Under the pieces are notes generated by a model. The model had not been told where the DNA came from. It searched no databases and worked only from the letters and a program-made list of their open reading frames with translations. Below are positions 33,405-44,228 of a stretch of DNA of 64,000 bases, in pieces. Position 1 is the stretch's first letter; every line of letters begins with the position of its first letter. This DNA comes from Aradus depressus (Eukaryota; Arthropoda; Insecta; Hemiptera; Aradidae): the NCBI GenBank assembly GCA_963662175.1, contig OY759217.1, positions 16,742,562 to 16,806,561 on the forward strand, in the 5' to 3' direction. The position numbers and the translations under genes are program-made.

Positions 33405-33855
33405 ATCTGAAGATGATGAGCTTCTCGGCGACATCAGGCATTAGAGCTCACTTAGAGCCGCTCTCCACAACCAGATCACTGGCAGCATAGAGATCCTTGG
33501 TGGAGCACTGATCCATCGCAAGGATTGACCTGCCTTCACCGTGCATATCTGAGGATGATGAGCTTCTCGGCGACATCAGGCATTAGAGCTCACTTAGAGC
33601 CGCTCTCCACAACCAGATCACTGGCAGCATAGAGATCCTTGGTGGAGCACTGATCCATCGCAGGGATTGACCTGCCTTCACCGTGCATATCTGAGGATGA
33701 TGAGCTTCTCGGCGACATCAGGCATTAGAGCTCACTTAGAGCCGCTCTCCACAACCAGATCACTGGCGGCATAGAGATCCTTGGTGGCGCACTGATCCAT
33801 CGCAAGGGTCGTCTTGCCTTCACCGTGCATATCTCAGGATAATGAGCTTCTCATC
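33405..33855. repeat. Tandem array, about 3.2 x 142 bp
   Basis: GATGATGAGCTTCTCGGCGA begins at 33412, 33554 and 33696, with a diverged fourth start at 33838: an exact 142-bp period. Each unit contains GCATTAGAGCTCACTTAGAG and CTTGGTGGAGCACTGATCCA. Units are more than 95 percent identical by eye. Confidence 0.95.
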
Positions 33856-34130
33856 TGCAATCATTTGTGTTGCGTATCAATGAATGAGTCCTGCTTCCCC
33901 TAGGGTTTTATCGATACTAAAGTTTTATCAAGTTTTAGTGCTATTAACCGACATTCGAAACAGGAAATAATAGAGGATTTTTGGGGAATGATAATTTCAA
34001 AGTAAAAGAACTTCCCCCAATTGTGCCCATGAACTCTTTCCTATGGATTTAAGCATCCTGTGCTCTTTGTTTCTGATATTGTTCTATCTTCTGGAGGAAT
34101 GGAATTTTTTTTTAATATTTACCCCTCTTG
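33856..34130. other. Unassigned
   Basis: No gene or recognised repeat. Confidence 0.4.
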
Positions 34131-34134
34131 ATCT

Positions 34135-34617
34135 TCTATATCACCTACCACCAGAGCTTTCTTTCGTCGGTCTGATGGACATAAGTCCAACTCTACAGAG
34201 GGTATCCTAAATCTTGTCTATCCCAGTTTAGTTAACTAGGAAAGGGATCTTGTAACGAATACCTCAAATCTTGCCGACTCGGGACCATCGTTTGATGTCC
34301 CATTCCAAGAAGGGCGTGCTCATGGTTTTTTCACCTCCCAGGGAAATAACCTAATTGGGCGTGGTGGAGTATCGAACTTGTGATCTTGAGCCGTGAATGT
34401 GTAACCAGAGGTTAGGAGAAGAGTGGGACGACCCAGAAGAAGATGGTTGGATGGATGGAGCTGCGCTGGGCTGGTGGAGACTGGCCCAGGACAGAGCTGC
34501 ATGGGGACATTTCCTGGAGGAGGCCAAAGCTCTTGACGGGCTGTAGCGCCTATGATGATGATGATGATCTTGAGCTCAGTAAACAAGCAGATACAATACC
34601 TGTGAACTTCCGGCGCC
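34135..34617 (-). mobile_element. Decayed SINE-A split by a LINE insertion
   Basis: 34135-34391 is the SINE-A body (CACCTACCACCAGAGCTTTC, GGGACCATCGTTTGATGTCC, TTTTTTCACCTCCCAGGGAA). The head resumes at about 34566 (GATCTTGAGCTCAGTAAACA, CTTCCGGCGCCC). Confidence 0.8.
34392..34565 (+). pseudogene. LINE 3' end with a TGA-repeat tail, inserted in a SINE-A
   Basis: The frame ending at TAG (about 34544) reads LAQDRAAWGHFLEEAKALDG followed by L and stop. This resembles the conserved C-terminus of endonuclease/reverse-transcriptase proteins of RTE-like or related LINEs. A (TGA)n tail follows. TGATCTTGAGC occurs on both sides (about 34381-34391 and 34564-34574), a target-site duplication. 5'-truncated copy typical of target-primed reverse transcription. 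The clade is uncertain. Confidence 0.78.
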
Positions 34618-35116
34618 CTGTCTGTACATATCTCTTTGAATTTCTTCAATATAACACATTCTTTCTCTGTGTACGACGAAAGTAAAAACGAAAAGCTGAG
34701 TTCGAACTTTGATGGTTGAGTGTTCAAGAAGGAATGGGTTTGACAAAGCCTCTATGATAAGGCCAACTAATGCTGAGATGACTGGGGACACCTTTGCTCG
34801 CTACCTGCCTGCTTTATTGGCCCACATTCACACCTCTTCTCTCTCCTCAGCATTCATCTCATCTTCTCTCCTCTCTGACTCACTCCAACATTCTCTTTCG
34901 GACTTTTTTTTTTTTTTTTTTTAAGTTTTTTGTCTCTCTAACCCCTTCAGATTTTTTTTTCATTTGTTTCCTTCGAGTAGCCTTCTCAACACCCTGACCC
35001 ATATGACTTGAAAATTACATAGGCATGTTTATGTTTTGTGAACCATGGGATCAAAAGGATTCCACTTGTCACTTTCTCAGTGAATAAACCACCAGTGAAG
35101 TTTTATTAAGCCTCTA
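34618..35116. other. Unassigned, T-run at about 34906-34922
   Basis: No gene recognised. The pyrimidine-rich stretch 34830-35000 is low complexity. Confidence 0.4.
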
Positions 35117-35332
35117 GTAAAATAACTTCAGCGCGCCGTCCTTCGGATGGGACGTTAAGCGATGGTCCCGAGCCTGTACGATGTCAGATACTCGTTAATG
35201 ACCCCTACCCTAGGTGAATAAAAATTTAGGATAGGCAAAATTTAGGACTCCCACAGTAGAGTCGGGCTCAAGTCCACCAGAATGACGAAAGAGCGCTCTG
35301 CTAGTAGGCGATATGACTTCGTAGTTAACGAT
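35117..35332 (+). mobile_element. SINE-A, head missing
   Basis: GCGCGCCGTCCTTCGGATGG through the body to GATATGACTTCGTAGTTAA. Confidence 0.88.
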
Positions 35333-36290
35333 AAAGAAACTTCTAAGGGTAAAAAATGGCATATTGGACCGTCCAATTGTGATAAAAAGGAAAATGAAGA
35401 AGCGGACACGCTAGCACGTCGCTGCCTTTCGAGGTAGCCTCCGCTTATGCGATCATAAGAGCAGCGATGGATGAATTGGGCGTAGATATTGTTTTCGAAT
35501 CCTTACGAACATGGTTATCTGTAGCTGCATCTGCATCAAATTGAGACAGCGAAGTCCACTATGCCAACAAGACAAATAGTAAAAGACTCAGCTCTGAAGA
35601 TTATACACCGATTAGAAAGGTGTCGGGAATGTGTTGATGTTCTGCGCTCCAGTCTCCTTAGATGCAGGTGAGCTGCGCAGACAGGTAGCTTGGACGTTTT
35701 TGCACATCTAGACCTTCTCTAATTTGGGTGAGGGAACCCGCCTATACTATATATAATTCAGTGTTGGATTTCGCGCCCGTAGACCTTCATTTTCAAAATT
35801 GCACCCTTGAGGAACCCAATCTATTTGTAAATACCTGGCTATTAGCTCCTCTTCCCTACCTGCTTTTTGGCGGCTTCACAGCTGTCTATCACCTAATGTG
35901 AGGGTGGGCATCCTTCACTTATTTTTCCCACTCCTCCTGTTATTATTAATTTTTCCTTTTTGTTCCAGTATTTTCTTTCACTTTAAATTGTTCTATCTGT
36001 TGTACCCTCTGGTTGCCAAGAACATCTCTAACCCTTTGGCAACGTTGAGGCTTTAACCACCGAACACCAAACATTTACACGTGTATTTACTTACTTGACA
36101 TTGTGGTAGATGCAAGAAGATATCAATAACCACTCAATCAAGTGGTAATTACTTTCGTCTTTAAAATATCGAATTAAGTTACGATACGAACTCTACCAAA
36201 GACGTCAGTGTGTTCTTTAATAACCCATTGAGTTGTTTCAATGAGAAAAAAAACGCTTAGCTTGATTATATGAATAGAACTTGAATAGAT
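35333..36290. other. Possible retroelement remnant near 35385-35450, otherwise unassigned
   Basis: One frame reads KENEEADTLARRC, which recalls the ENEXADXLA block of LINE-encoded RNase H. The downstream frame is broken by stops. Weak evidence. Confidence 0.3.
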
Positions 36291-36620
36291 TATGGTAGAA
36301 GAGGTCAGGTGTCTTTCTTATTGTGTCCTGAATTTACATATAAAATTTCGTGTCAATATGTTATTTAGTTCGGCAGTTATTCGAATTTTTGAGTTGAGCT
36401 CCTCCTCTGGTACCATCCTTTGGCCGATATGGCTGAAAATCAATAGGTGCTGTTCTTATGGGGTTCTGGAGACCGTGCTCAAGACCGAGGACCTTAAGTA
36501 CACCATCCTTCGATGGGACGTTAAGCTGTCGACCAGGGCGACAAAAGTACTTACTATGTAACTCCACATCGAATATTTGACCGACTACATAACTTCTTGT
36601 TTACTCCATATAGTGGGGAA
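36291..36620 (-). repeat. HPE pieces with a small SINE-A piece
   Basis: 36306-36470 module (TTTCGTGTCAATATGTTATT, TTTGGCCGATATGGCTGAAA). 36488-36550 SINE-A (+) body piece (TCCTTCGATGGGACGTTAAG). 36560-36620 HPE end (CGACTACATAACTTCTTGTT, TAGTGGGGAAGTAAA). Confidence 0.65.
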
Positions 36621-37215
36621 GTAAATTGATGTTAATCCAATCCACTGAATTAATATGTGATCCAGGTAATCCGTTAGTTCTTTTCTTTATTTTGACGGGA
36701 GGATGTCAATTAGAAGACTTTATCAAGAAGTGGATACTAGTCGGAACGATTCCATCTGGAAACCAGGTTGATGGTTGTTAAGATGAACTCGATAACCGAA
36801 TCCAATGGGTATATTTTTCGGTGTTTAAGGATTGAGGCATCGTATTGACTGGTTCTTTCTCACTATATATATATATTTTTTTTTTGTCCCAATGCCTTAA
36901 CATGGATAATGTTGTTGGAGTGCTGTGACTGTGGGCTTGGGGCAGGTGTGGACGAGTGGTTTCTCAGCATGTTACGACCTAATAGAGGGAGGCGACTGGG
37001 GGCTGCCTGTTTTACATGGCCCATTATGCTAATCAGCTGTAGGACAGGATGCAGAGGGCACTACTTCCAAATGTGGGAAACTGTGTTGGTAGCTCTCAGC
37101 AGCTTTGTGCCCTCACACCCGCCTTCAGATTAAACTAATTGCCATTTATACTCCCATAAAGTTAATTTGGCTTCAATACAGGCTCACGAACTTTAGTCTT
37201 TTATATGCACCTGTC
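36621..37215. other. Unassigned
   Basis: No gene recognised. The frame 36909-37133 has no known domain. Confidence 0.35.
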
Positions 37216-37216
37216 A

Positions 37217-37280
37217 ACCAGCTATACGAAGTTATGTAGTCGGTCACAATTCGATGTTGAGTTTTTACCGAAATTTCCGA
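37217..37280 (+). repeat. HPE start piece, hairpin deleted
   Basis: CCAGCTATACGAAGTTATGT lacks the TATAGGGG half of the usual hairpin. Confidence 0.7.
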
Positions 37281-37734
37281 TGAAAAAATGAAAAAAAAAA
37301 AGGTCCTGGGTGTCGATTAACCGAACTAATTGGGTACATAGGTAGTTCCGATGATCAAAAGTTCATATAATCCAACATCCAATGAGAAAAAAAAGGAAAG
37401 AAAAATATATTTATAAGAAAAATAATTTGCAAAGAAACTCCCTCTGGGTTCTCTCGGCAGGCATTAGGCATTTCACATGATTGAAAGAGTAAGGCTGTGC
37501 ATAAGTGAGCTGTAGTTCACACCCTCGCAAGCCTGGGACATAACGCTGCCCAGAGAGCACAGAAGCGCCATTCCAAGTCCCCCAAGATGCGCACTATGGG
37601 TGACCCAACCACCCTGCGGAAGCCTCCAGAAGAAAATACTCCAGAAAAATATGACTATTTCATTGGATTTATTGCGATTGTACCGACCACTCTCCACTCC
37701 CCTCTCAAATTCTTTTCATACTGGCATTACTTGC
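37281..37734. other. Unassigned, Rep-E trace at 37695-37735
   Basis: ATTCTTTTCATACTGGCATT resembles a Rep-E end. The minus-strand frame 37473-37697 is not recognised. Confidence 0.35.
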
Positions 37735-38310
37735 GAAGCCAGTCCAGATAATTGAACGTTCTGGTAACTGACGTTCGTGTACTTAATTTCATGTCGATAA
37801 ATTCATTGACATCAGCAGTTATTAGAGTTTTTAAATTGAGCCCCCTCCTTCCCAGTTGAAATTGCATGTATATATATATGTCTATACGTTCATTCATCGG
37901 TAGTTATTGTAGTTTTTTTGAGTTGAGCCCACCTTTGATCCTCAGTTTCCTTCTGCCGATTCCGCTGAAAGTCAATGTTTCGTCGTTGTAAGGTTTTGGA
38001 TTCACATATAAAATTTCGTGATGATACTTTCATTCTAACAATGATACATAACTTCCCCTATACTTAGTAAAATGTGTTTTCTGAATAAGGACAATTCCTT
38101 TTGATTTACAGCCAAATCGGCCGAAGGGAAGGGGTAGGACGGCTCAAGAGGGCGGCTCGACTAAAAAACGCAAATAACTGCCGATTTAACACATTTAGTA
38201 AGAGGATTCAAAATCCCTTTGTTATTCAAGTATGGAGGGAGAGCGAAAATAAATTGATTAATTCGAACTGGGGGTGTACATTACCGGTGATTCACTGACG
38301 ATTGACTATA
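37735..38310. repeat. Two HPE copies, tail to tail
   Basis: 37780-38062 is minus strand (ATTTCATGTCGATAAATTCA, ATACATAACTTCCCCTATAC). 38095-38310 is plus strand (CAAATCGGCCGAAGGGAAGG, TACATTACCGGTGATTCACT). Confidence 0.75.
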
Positions 38311-38754
38311 TTTTTAATAGTTTTTCTCTCAATGTTCTTTGTTTTCTGATAATGATTTTCCTGAACTGTCTAAAATATTCATAATAAGATTGAACAGCTG
38401 ATTCTCCAGACAAATCAATGAATGAAATTACCACAATTCATTCATCGTCCCTCTTCACCCGGATCCCTGTTATCAGTAAGAACTTCATCATTCATGATCC
38501 CGGTAGCCGGGATTGCAATCTTCAAACCACTCCTGCACTTCATTTTCTGTAATTGCAGTTTCTTTCCGTACCATGTTACCCTGGCAACGAAACAGCTACA
38601 TCTGTTGACATGTTTATTATATCCAAGGTCCGTTTGTAGCTAGCGTCAACTGCATTTGAAATTGCATAAATGTACGAACATTTTGATCATGAGTTAGAAG
38701 CCATTGAATAAATCGCAGCGTCAGCCATAATTTAAGGATTTACAAGAAGAAAAA
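38311..38754. other. Unassigned
   Basis: No gene or recognised repeat. Confidence 0.4.
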
Positions 38755-39110
38755 GATCGTCGGCGAATCACCGGGCTATGTACTTCCCCAGCACAAATTA
38801 ATGAATTACGTTTTCGCTCTCGCTCCAAAACCAATCGACCGTTTGGGCCAAAACTCAATATTTGACTTATATAGTGGCTTCTTAATCTTTATGTCGATAT
38901 ATTCATTACATGGGCAGTTAATAGAGTATTTGAATCGAATCCCCTTCTCTCGTCCTGCCTTCCATTCTTATGGGGTTTCAAATTTAAATATAATATACAT
39001 GCATTACATCGGAAGAATTAGGATTTTTGAGTTGTGCTCCCCTCTGATCCCCCCCCCCCCCTCCTCCCCTCCGGTTGTTTCTGCATAAAATTAATATGAT
39101 AAATAATATT
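38755..39110 (-). repeat. HPE copy
   Basis: TCGTCGGCGAATCACCGGGC, TACTTCCCCAGCACAAATTA, two modules and a C-run at about 39051. Confidence 0.8.
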
Positions 39111-39159
39111 TTTTGCAAAGATATTGTGAAATACTTAATAAAAAAAAAATAAAAAAAAA

Positions 39160-39330
39160 AGTATGTTTTCTATAAAATATTACACAAAATATATATATAA
39201 TACTTTCGGTATTGCTACCATCTTCATCCACGACTCAACCAATACTGACAGTATTTATATAATAAATAATACCGAAAGTACTCCCATATTATAGATATAT
39301 TATGTGAAATAGATATTTTTTAAAAAACAC
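39160..39330. mobile_element. Foldback element with a degenerate hammerhead-like core
   Basis: TATTACACAAAATATATATA with TACTTTCGGTATT on the left is complementary to AATACCGAAAGTACTCCC with TATTATGTGAAATAGA on the right. On the minus strand at 39201-39236 the order is GUGG, AUGAAGA, U, GGUA-GCAA-UACC, GAAA, GUA. The stem II loop GCAA is a GNRA tetraloop. The first core base is A instead of C. Related copy at 41050-41130. Confidence 0.55.
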
Positions 39331-39363
39331 CTTTTTTTCTTTACTTTTTAAAATTAATAGATG

Positions 39364-39586
39364 GGGGCCATGGTGACCGTGTGGGCTAGAGCGTAGGGCT
39401 TTGGTCGCATGGTCTCACCATGGTTTGCGGGTTCGAATCCCGTCCGGGAGTGAGTTTTATTTCGTAGATAGAACTCCCTCCCGGGGCCATGGATGTCGTA
39501 AATAACTATATATAACACATTGACATGGCTAATATGCACCGTACATATAGCATAAACAAAATGTATTAAAAAAAAAAAAAAAAATA
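39364..39586 (+). mobile_element. SINE-B with target-site duplication, inserted in an HPE
   Basis: AATAGATG at 39356-39363 recurs at 39587-39594. A box CGTGTGGGCTAGAGCG, B box GGGTTCGAATCCC, tail of about 18 A. The flanks join into an HPE module (TTAATAGATGTCCTTATAGGG). Confidence 0.92.
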
Positions 39587-39594
39587 AATAGATG

Positions 39595-39750
39595 TCCTTA
39601 TAGGGCTTTAATATACTTATCAAATTTCGTGTCAATACATTCATTACAACGACAGTTATTAGAGTTTTTGTGTTAACTCTCTCCCCTAATCCCCCCTTCC
39701 TTTGGCCGAGGGGATTTGACTGAAAAACGATAGGTGTCGAACTTAGAGGG
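39595..39750 (-). repeat. HPE continuation after the SINE-B
   Basis: AAATTTCGTGTCAATACATT, GACAGTTATTAGAGTTTTTG and TTTGGCCGAGGGGATTTGAC. Confidence 0.75.
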
Positions 39751-39779
39751 TATACGATGTTTTGCAGGTAGACTGGTTT

Positions 39780-40035
39780 GCGAAATAAATACCAAAAACC
39801 GTCCTAAAAGATCGTTCTGAGTTTTTTTTCGTTTACGCAACAACGGTTAGTGCTACAGAAGTGTTCCTCATCAAAAATGTTTCCTATTAAATTTCCAATC
39901 GGTAATGTATCCTTAGTTGTGAGATAAGACCAATATAAACAAAGTTAAAAGTGCCCCGAAGAATTATCTCATCGTGAACTTATTAAAGTTCACAACCACA
40001 CAGACATCATCGTGAAAATTGGCCTTGAAATGTAT
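39780..40035 (-). repeat. Rep-D copy
   Basis: AAATACCAAAAACCGTCCTA, TTTCCTATTAAATTTCCAAT and AGATAAGACCAATATAAACA match Rep-D, followed by CATCATCGTGAAAATTGGCC. Confidence 0.55.
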
Positions 40036-40480
40036 AACTGTTGAAACAGTTTACGATTTTTTTTTTTTTTTTTTTTTTTTAAGAAATAAAGATAATTGAT
40101 ATTCCGAAAATTGACACTTTACTGCATTTCGATTCGAGTACCAAAATATTCAACCTGCTCAGTTCCAATTTTCGATTAAAGTTCTGTTGCTCGACCCAAG
40201 ATTACGAGAACCCAATGGATATGGGTTCGCTCCTAATGACGCTACAACCGAAAGTGGTTGGCCGTTCTCAGGCCAGTATATAATCAAGCGCTAATTATAG
40301 ACCTATAGTTGAAATGTAAATTATAGGCTCTTAGACTGAAATTAGACCAATACTAGCACCTGTCGTCAGTTTTTTTTTTTTTCTTCTTTGAAAGCAAATT
40401 TTTAAATGAGATAGTAATATTTTTAATTTCAGTTCATTTTCATTAGCTAGCTGCCGTACTTAAGTACATTTAATTACTTC
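40036..40480. other. Unassigned, T-run at 40057-40080
   Basis: No gene or recognised repeat. Confidence 0.4.
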
Positions 40481-40915
40481 TCCAGCTTTACGAAGTATAG
40501 GGGAAGTTATGTAATTGGTATCAAAAATTCTCTGCGGAGTTTTCAACGGAATTTCATGTTTTCAAGGAAAGGTAACGCAAAAACTCGAATAACAACAGAT
40601 GAAATGAATGTATAGACACAAAATTTTATATGTGTTATCTGAACCCCATAAGGACACCACGTATCCATTTTCAGTCAAATCGGCCAAAGGGAAGGGGGGG
40701 GGGATTAGGGAGAGGCTGTGTCGACACAATATTTCATCGAAAAAAGAACTCTGTACAAGGAAACAAAGAAAACCGCCCGTACCAACACATTATTTTAATA
40801 TACCCGGTAATGTCAGTATGGGATGAATTTGAAAGGATCCCCCCTTCCTCTGGGAGTAAAAATGGAGTTGGTATAAGAAATCTGTTAATGGTCACATTAC
40901 ATCATTATGATTACT
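40481..40915 (+). repeat. HPE 5' half, then a Rep-E piece
   Basis: 40481-40735: CCAGCTTTACGAAGTATAGG, GGAAGTTATGTAATTGGT and one module. 40800-40910: GGTAATGTCAGTATGGGATG and GAGTTGGTATAAGAAATC (Rep-E). Confidence 0.7.
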
Positions 40916-41049
40916 TCCAAAATTTATCTGGAAACATGGAAGTCATGTTCTCCATACCGATATTTTAGTCTAGCTGTGTTATTGATACTTAAATTTTTTT
41001 GTAGAAATGAAACACGGTAATTATAGTACCTAATAATAATAAACAAATG

Positions 41050-41130
41050 TTAAGTCGTGTCTGAAGATTGTAGTAATACCGAAAGTACTCCCATATTATA
41101 TATATTTTGTGAAATAGACAATATATTTGT
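41050..41130 (+). ncRNA. Hammerhead ribozyme-like motif (41057-41092)
   Basis: CUGAAGA (41061-41067), U, stem II GUA-GUAA-UAC with a GNRA-type loop, C, GAAA (41081-41084), GUACU, C. Helix III would be the palindrome AGUACU. Flanks (ATACCGAAAGTACTCCCATA, TATTTTGTGAAATAGAC) match the foldback at 39160. Stem I pairs only poorly in this copy. Confidence 0.45.
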
Positions 41131-42039
41131 TAAAAAATATATTTTAGCATTTATACTATAAGTCTAAAAAGCGTGTTCAAAAAAATCGTATTTTATTTAC
41201 AGATTGGTATTATATCGAAAACAACTTAAATATTTTACTAACTTTTACAACAAGAATGTTCGCCATTCTCACTTCGACATTTGGTCTGCACTTATCAGTT
41301 TGGCAGGCTGGCAATGTTGTTTGTATGTTTGTCCGCTTAGCGACACCGTCGTTGTTCGGGTACATATGCTACAATATGTTTTTCTTTATTTTTTAGCTGT
41401 GATATGCCGAAGTTGAGCGAATAAAGTATATATTTTTCGCTACATTGTAGTAAGTAGAACATATAATTATCCCAAAATATATTTAGTCATGAAGAGAAGT
41501 GAAGAATTTCTTAGCAAGAAGTTGCTGCAACTATGAATCGACAATAAGCTGAATCACACAGGTCGAGTCTTTGGAGATGCCAGTTTGCACAGTTGTCTGA
41601 ATCGGCCTTTAGCAAATTTCTCGTTGAGGTGTCCTCAGTGACTGACTAATTATAGGTTTTTCTTGTGGGGCGTTAGGGGCGCCTACGTTTTAGTGATCTT
41701 CTTGACACTGATGATACTCAACGTCAAGCGGGTTTGTCAAGGTCTCCTTCCGGGGTGATTTGGGTCGGCCCCTCTCACACATGACAAATGAGTTTCTTCT
41801 GTTTTTAAATGAATTATGGATATGGCGGAGTTCATTTGTTCGAGGTCGGGACTCGTTAGGACCTCTTGGACCACCTGTGGACTTTGAGTTATGAGGAGTA
41901 TCCGTTCTGAAGAAGGCAGATCATCGACAACTTCCGTTCGTATCTCGCAATGCTCTTCAACGTACGCCACAAGGGATGATCAAGTTTAACCTTATTTAAA
42001 GTATATCTCAAGGGAAGATGTATGAATAAAATGTGATAT
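41131..42039. other. Unassigned
   Basis: The frames at 41204-41416 and 41737-41970 show no recognised domain. Confidence 0.35.
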
Positions 42040-42612
42040 TACGTCCCCACCTATACGAGGTATAGAGAAAGTTATGTAACTGGTCAGATTGTTTTCAGCC
42101 AAATTGGCCGAAGGGAAGGGGGGATAGGAGGGAGGCTCAACACAAAAGCTCTAATAACTGCCGTTTTAATGAATGTATTCACACAAACTTTCATATTCAA
42201 AGCCCAATGAGGACAACATCTAATAATTTTCAGCGGAATCAGTCGAAGTGGAGGGGGATCAAAGCAGGGCTCAATTCAAAAATTATAATAAATACCGATG
42301 TCATGAACGTATCGACGTAAATAGGTAGCATCTTTTGGAGATTTTTTTAATTTTATATATATATAAAATTAAAAGAATCTCAAAAAGATGCTACCTATTA
42401 ATTTTCTTCGAAATTGGTCGAAGGGAGGGGGTCGACTCAAATACGCTAATAACTGCCGATGTAAAATTTAGTATGAGGATTCTGAAGTCACTATGTAAGT
42501 TAAAAAGATTTTTAGCCCAAACGGTAGATCGGCATTGGAGGGAGCGTGAACACGTTGTTGATTAATTGGTGGTGGGGACGTACATAGCCGGTGATTCAAT
42601 TCACTGACGCCT
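42040..42612 (+). repeat. HPE, near full-length, with an 80-bp palindrome inside
   Basis: ACCTATACGAGGTATAGAGA start, modules at 42100-42310, the palindrome 42320-42400, then CTAATAACTGCCGATGTAAA and the end CGGTGATTCAATTCACTGAC. Confidence 0.8.
42320..42400. repeat. Near-perfect palindrome of 80 bp
   Basis: AATAGGTAGCATCTTTTGGA and its complement end TCAAAAAGATGCTACCTATT flank a symmetrical TTTAATTTTATATATATATA centre. Arms of 40 bp differ at about two positions. It sits inside an HPE module where other copies have no such sequence. Confidence 0.85.
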
Positions 42613-42664
42613 TTTTTATTTTATTAACGTTTATTTGGAGCTCTTCTTTGTAGGTATAATGAAA

Positions 42665-43225
42665 CTATATTTACAACGGCATAACATTTGCCATTAGCAA
42701 AGTTGCGATAAATAGTGCAGTGTCAGGTGCGTGGCTGTACTGCTGAGGTACGTGACCGAAGAGGAGTCCAGGCTTGTCCTGGAGCAGGTCCCTCTCCCAT
42801 ACCCGCTTGAGGCGTCGTGGTGCATTTCTGGGGAAGGTGTTTGTAGATAATTCTTGTATAAGTGGATTGGCGTGATGACGGATTTTGTCGGGAACGTTTG
42901 ATATCATTTCCTGATAACAGAAGGTACAAATGGGATGTTGAGGTCATTATGTAATGTGAGGTTGAAATCGTAAAATGACGTAGTATAATGGATTGTATTG
43001 ACTGAAGACGTTGTATGTTTGATTTTTTGGCTGATCGCCATATCTCGATGCCGTAAGTCCAGATGGGTTTTAGTATAGTGTTGTGCGAGTGTATGTGAAG
43101 TTTGTTTTCAAGCGATAATGTCGATCGTCGTCCGATGATTGATTTCAGTCGTCCAAAGCGTCTTTTGAGGTCTGTGCGTTTCAGTCTGATATGATATGAG
43201 TTGTCCAAGTTAAACGTCTGAAAGA
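42665..43225 (-). pseudogene. Jockey-clade LINE, 3' end of reverse transcriptase ORF
   Basis: Minus-strand reading RRSTLSLENKLHIHSH, TILKPIWTYGIEIW and KKSNIQRLQSIQSIILRHF, then a frameshift to LTLHNDLNIPF-type and RRLKRVWERDLLQ blocks. Same family as 16365-16885, with independent breaks. Confidence 0.88.
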
Positions 43226-43239
43226 AAAAAATTATTTCC

Positions 43240-43370
43240 GTCTGTATGTGGCTGTGAATATTTGATTGGCTATGGAGAGAGAGCAAACACTTAATTGAGT
43301 AATTCATGTTGAGTTACATACATTGTTGTGGGATGTACAATACTGGTGATTCACCGACAACTTTGTTATT
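43240..43370 (+). repeat. HPE end piece
   Basis: TTGATTGGCTATGGAGAGAG, GTACAATACTGGTGATTCAC, CGACAAC. Confidence 0.7.
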
Positions 43371-44094
43371 TAATGTAATATTGCCATTGAATAACTTTCT
43401 AGTTGCTTCAAAAAGGCACCCACTTGTCTATCGTTCTGGGTGTTTGACGGAGCGTATTTTGGTAGCCAAGGTGTTGAAGATGGGTAACGCTGATATTGGC
43501 CCAGGATATAGGCCCATGTTAACAACTGGTTTGAACATTGTAAACAGCCTCCAGCATCTCTAGATAACCCTCCATCTCGCCACACGTTAAACATTCCAGT
43601 TTTATTGCCTGGAGTCTCGTGTATAACAGGCATAGGACCTGAGACTGGAGATTCCAAGACAGGCTTCGGGAGGACACCTCATCGGCTCCGTAATCTAATC
43701 CCCTTGGTCCAGCTTCGTCATTTTCACCTCGTTGTCGTCAACGTCTCTTCCTTATCTGATGAACACCAGGCACTAAACTACATCTTGAAATGATCCTCCT
43801 CACCTTCTGGAGCTCACCTTTCATCTCCTTCTTGATCAGATCTTCAAATTCTTTCCGCACTTGGAGACAGATACATATATAAAAGGTAAAATTATTGAAA
43901 TAGCTCCATTCGGCAGTGATTCTCAGCCAGGAATTGTTGGAACATTATGGGTATGCAAATATTTATATGCATATTTTTGTGCATTACGATTTACAACTTT
44001 TTTTTTTTTACACTAATATTGTAATCATTGTATTCTCAGGGCCGCTTAAGATATTCGCTAAGCCATAAATAAAGAAATACTAAAATATAAATGT
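43371..44094. other. Unassigned
   Basis: Frames on both strands (43306-43563, 43370-43657) have no recognised domain. Confidence 0.35.
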
Positions 44095-44220
44095 GATGTG
44101 GTCATAATGGTTATAAGGGGACGGGCCCAACTCAAAAATCCTAAGAATTGTCGACGTAAAGAATGGATCAACACGAAATTTAGTATGATAATTCAGGAGT
44201 CCCTGATTAACACGATAGTT
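44095..44220 (+). repeat. HPE piece
   Basis: CCCAACTCAAAAATCCTAAG, AACACGAAATTTAGTATGAT, AATTCAGGAGTCCCTG. Confidence 0.7.
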
Positions 44221-44228
44221 TGTGTGGA

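Noticed and set aside
33412..33420. Hammerhead core at CTGAAGATGATGAG in the 142-bp array
   Set aside because: No GAAA or stem II follows at the right distance.
35385..35450. RNase H domain of a LINE
   Set aside because: Only one short block (NEEADTLAR) fits and the rest is broken; kept as a weak note, not called.
37223..37235. Exact 13-bp loxP arm TATACGAAGTTAT
   Set aside because: It arises from deletion of the HPE start hairpin (TATACGAAGTATAGGGGAAGTTAT). There is no spacer or second arm, so it is a coincidence and not a recombinase site.
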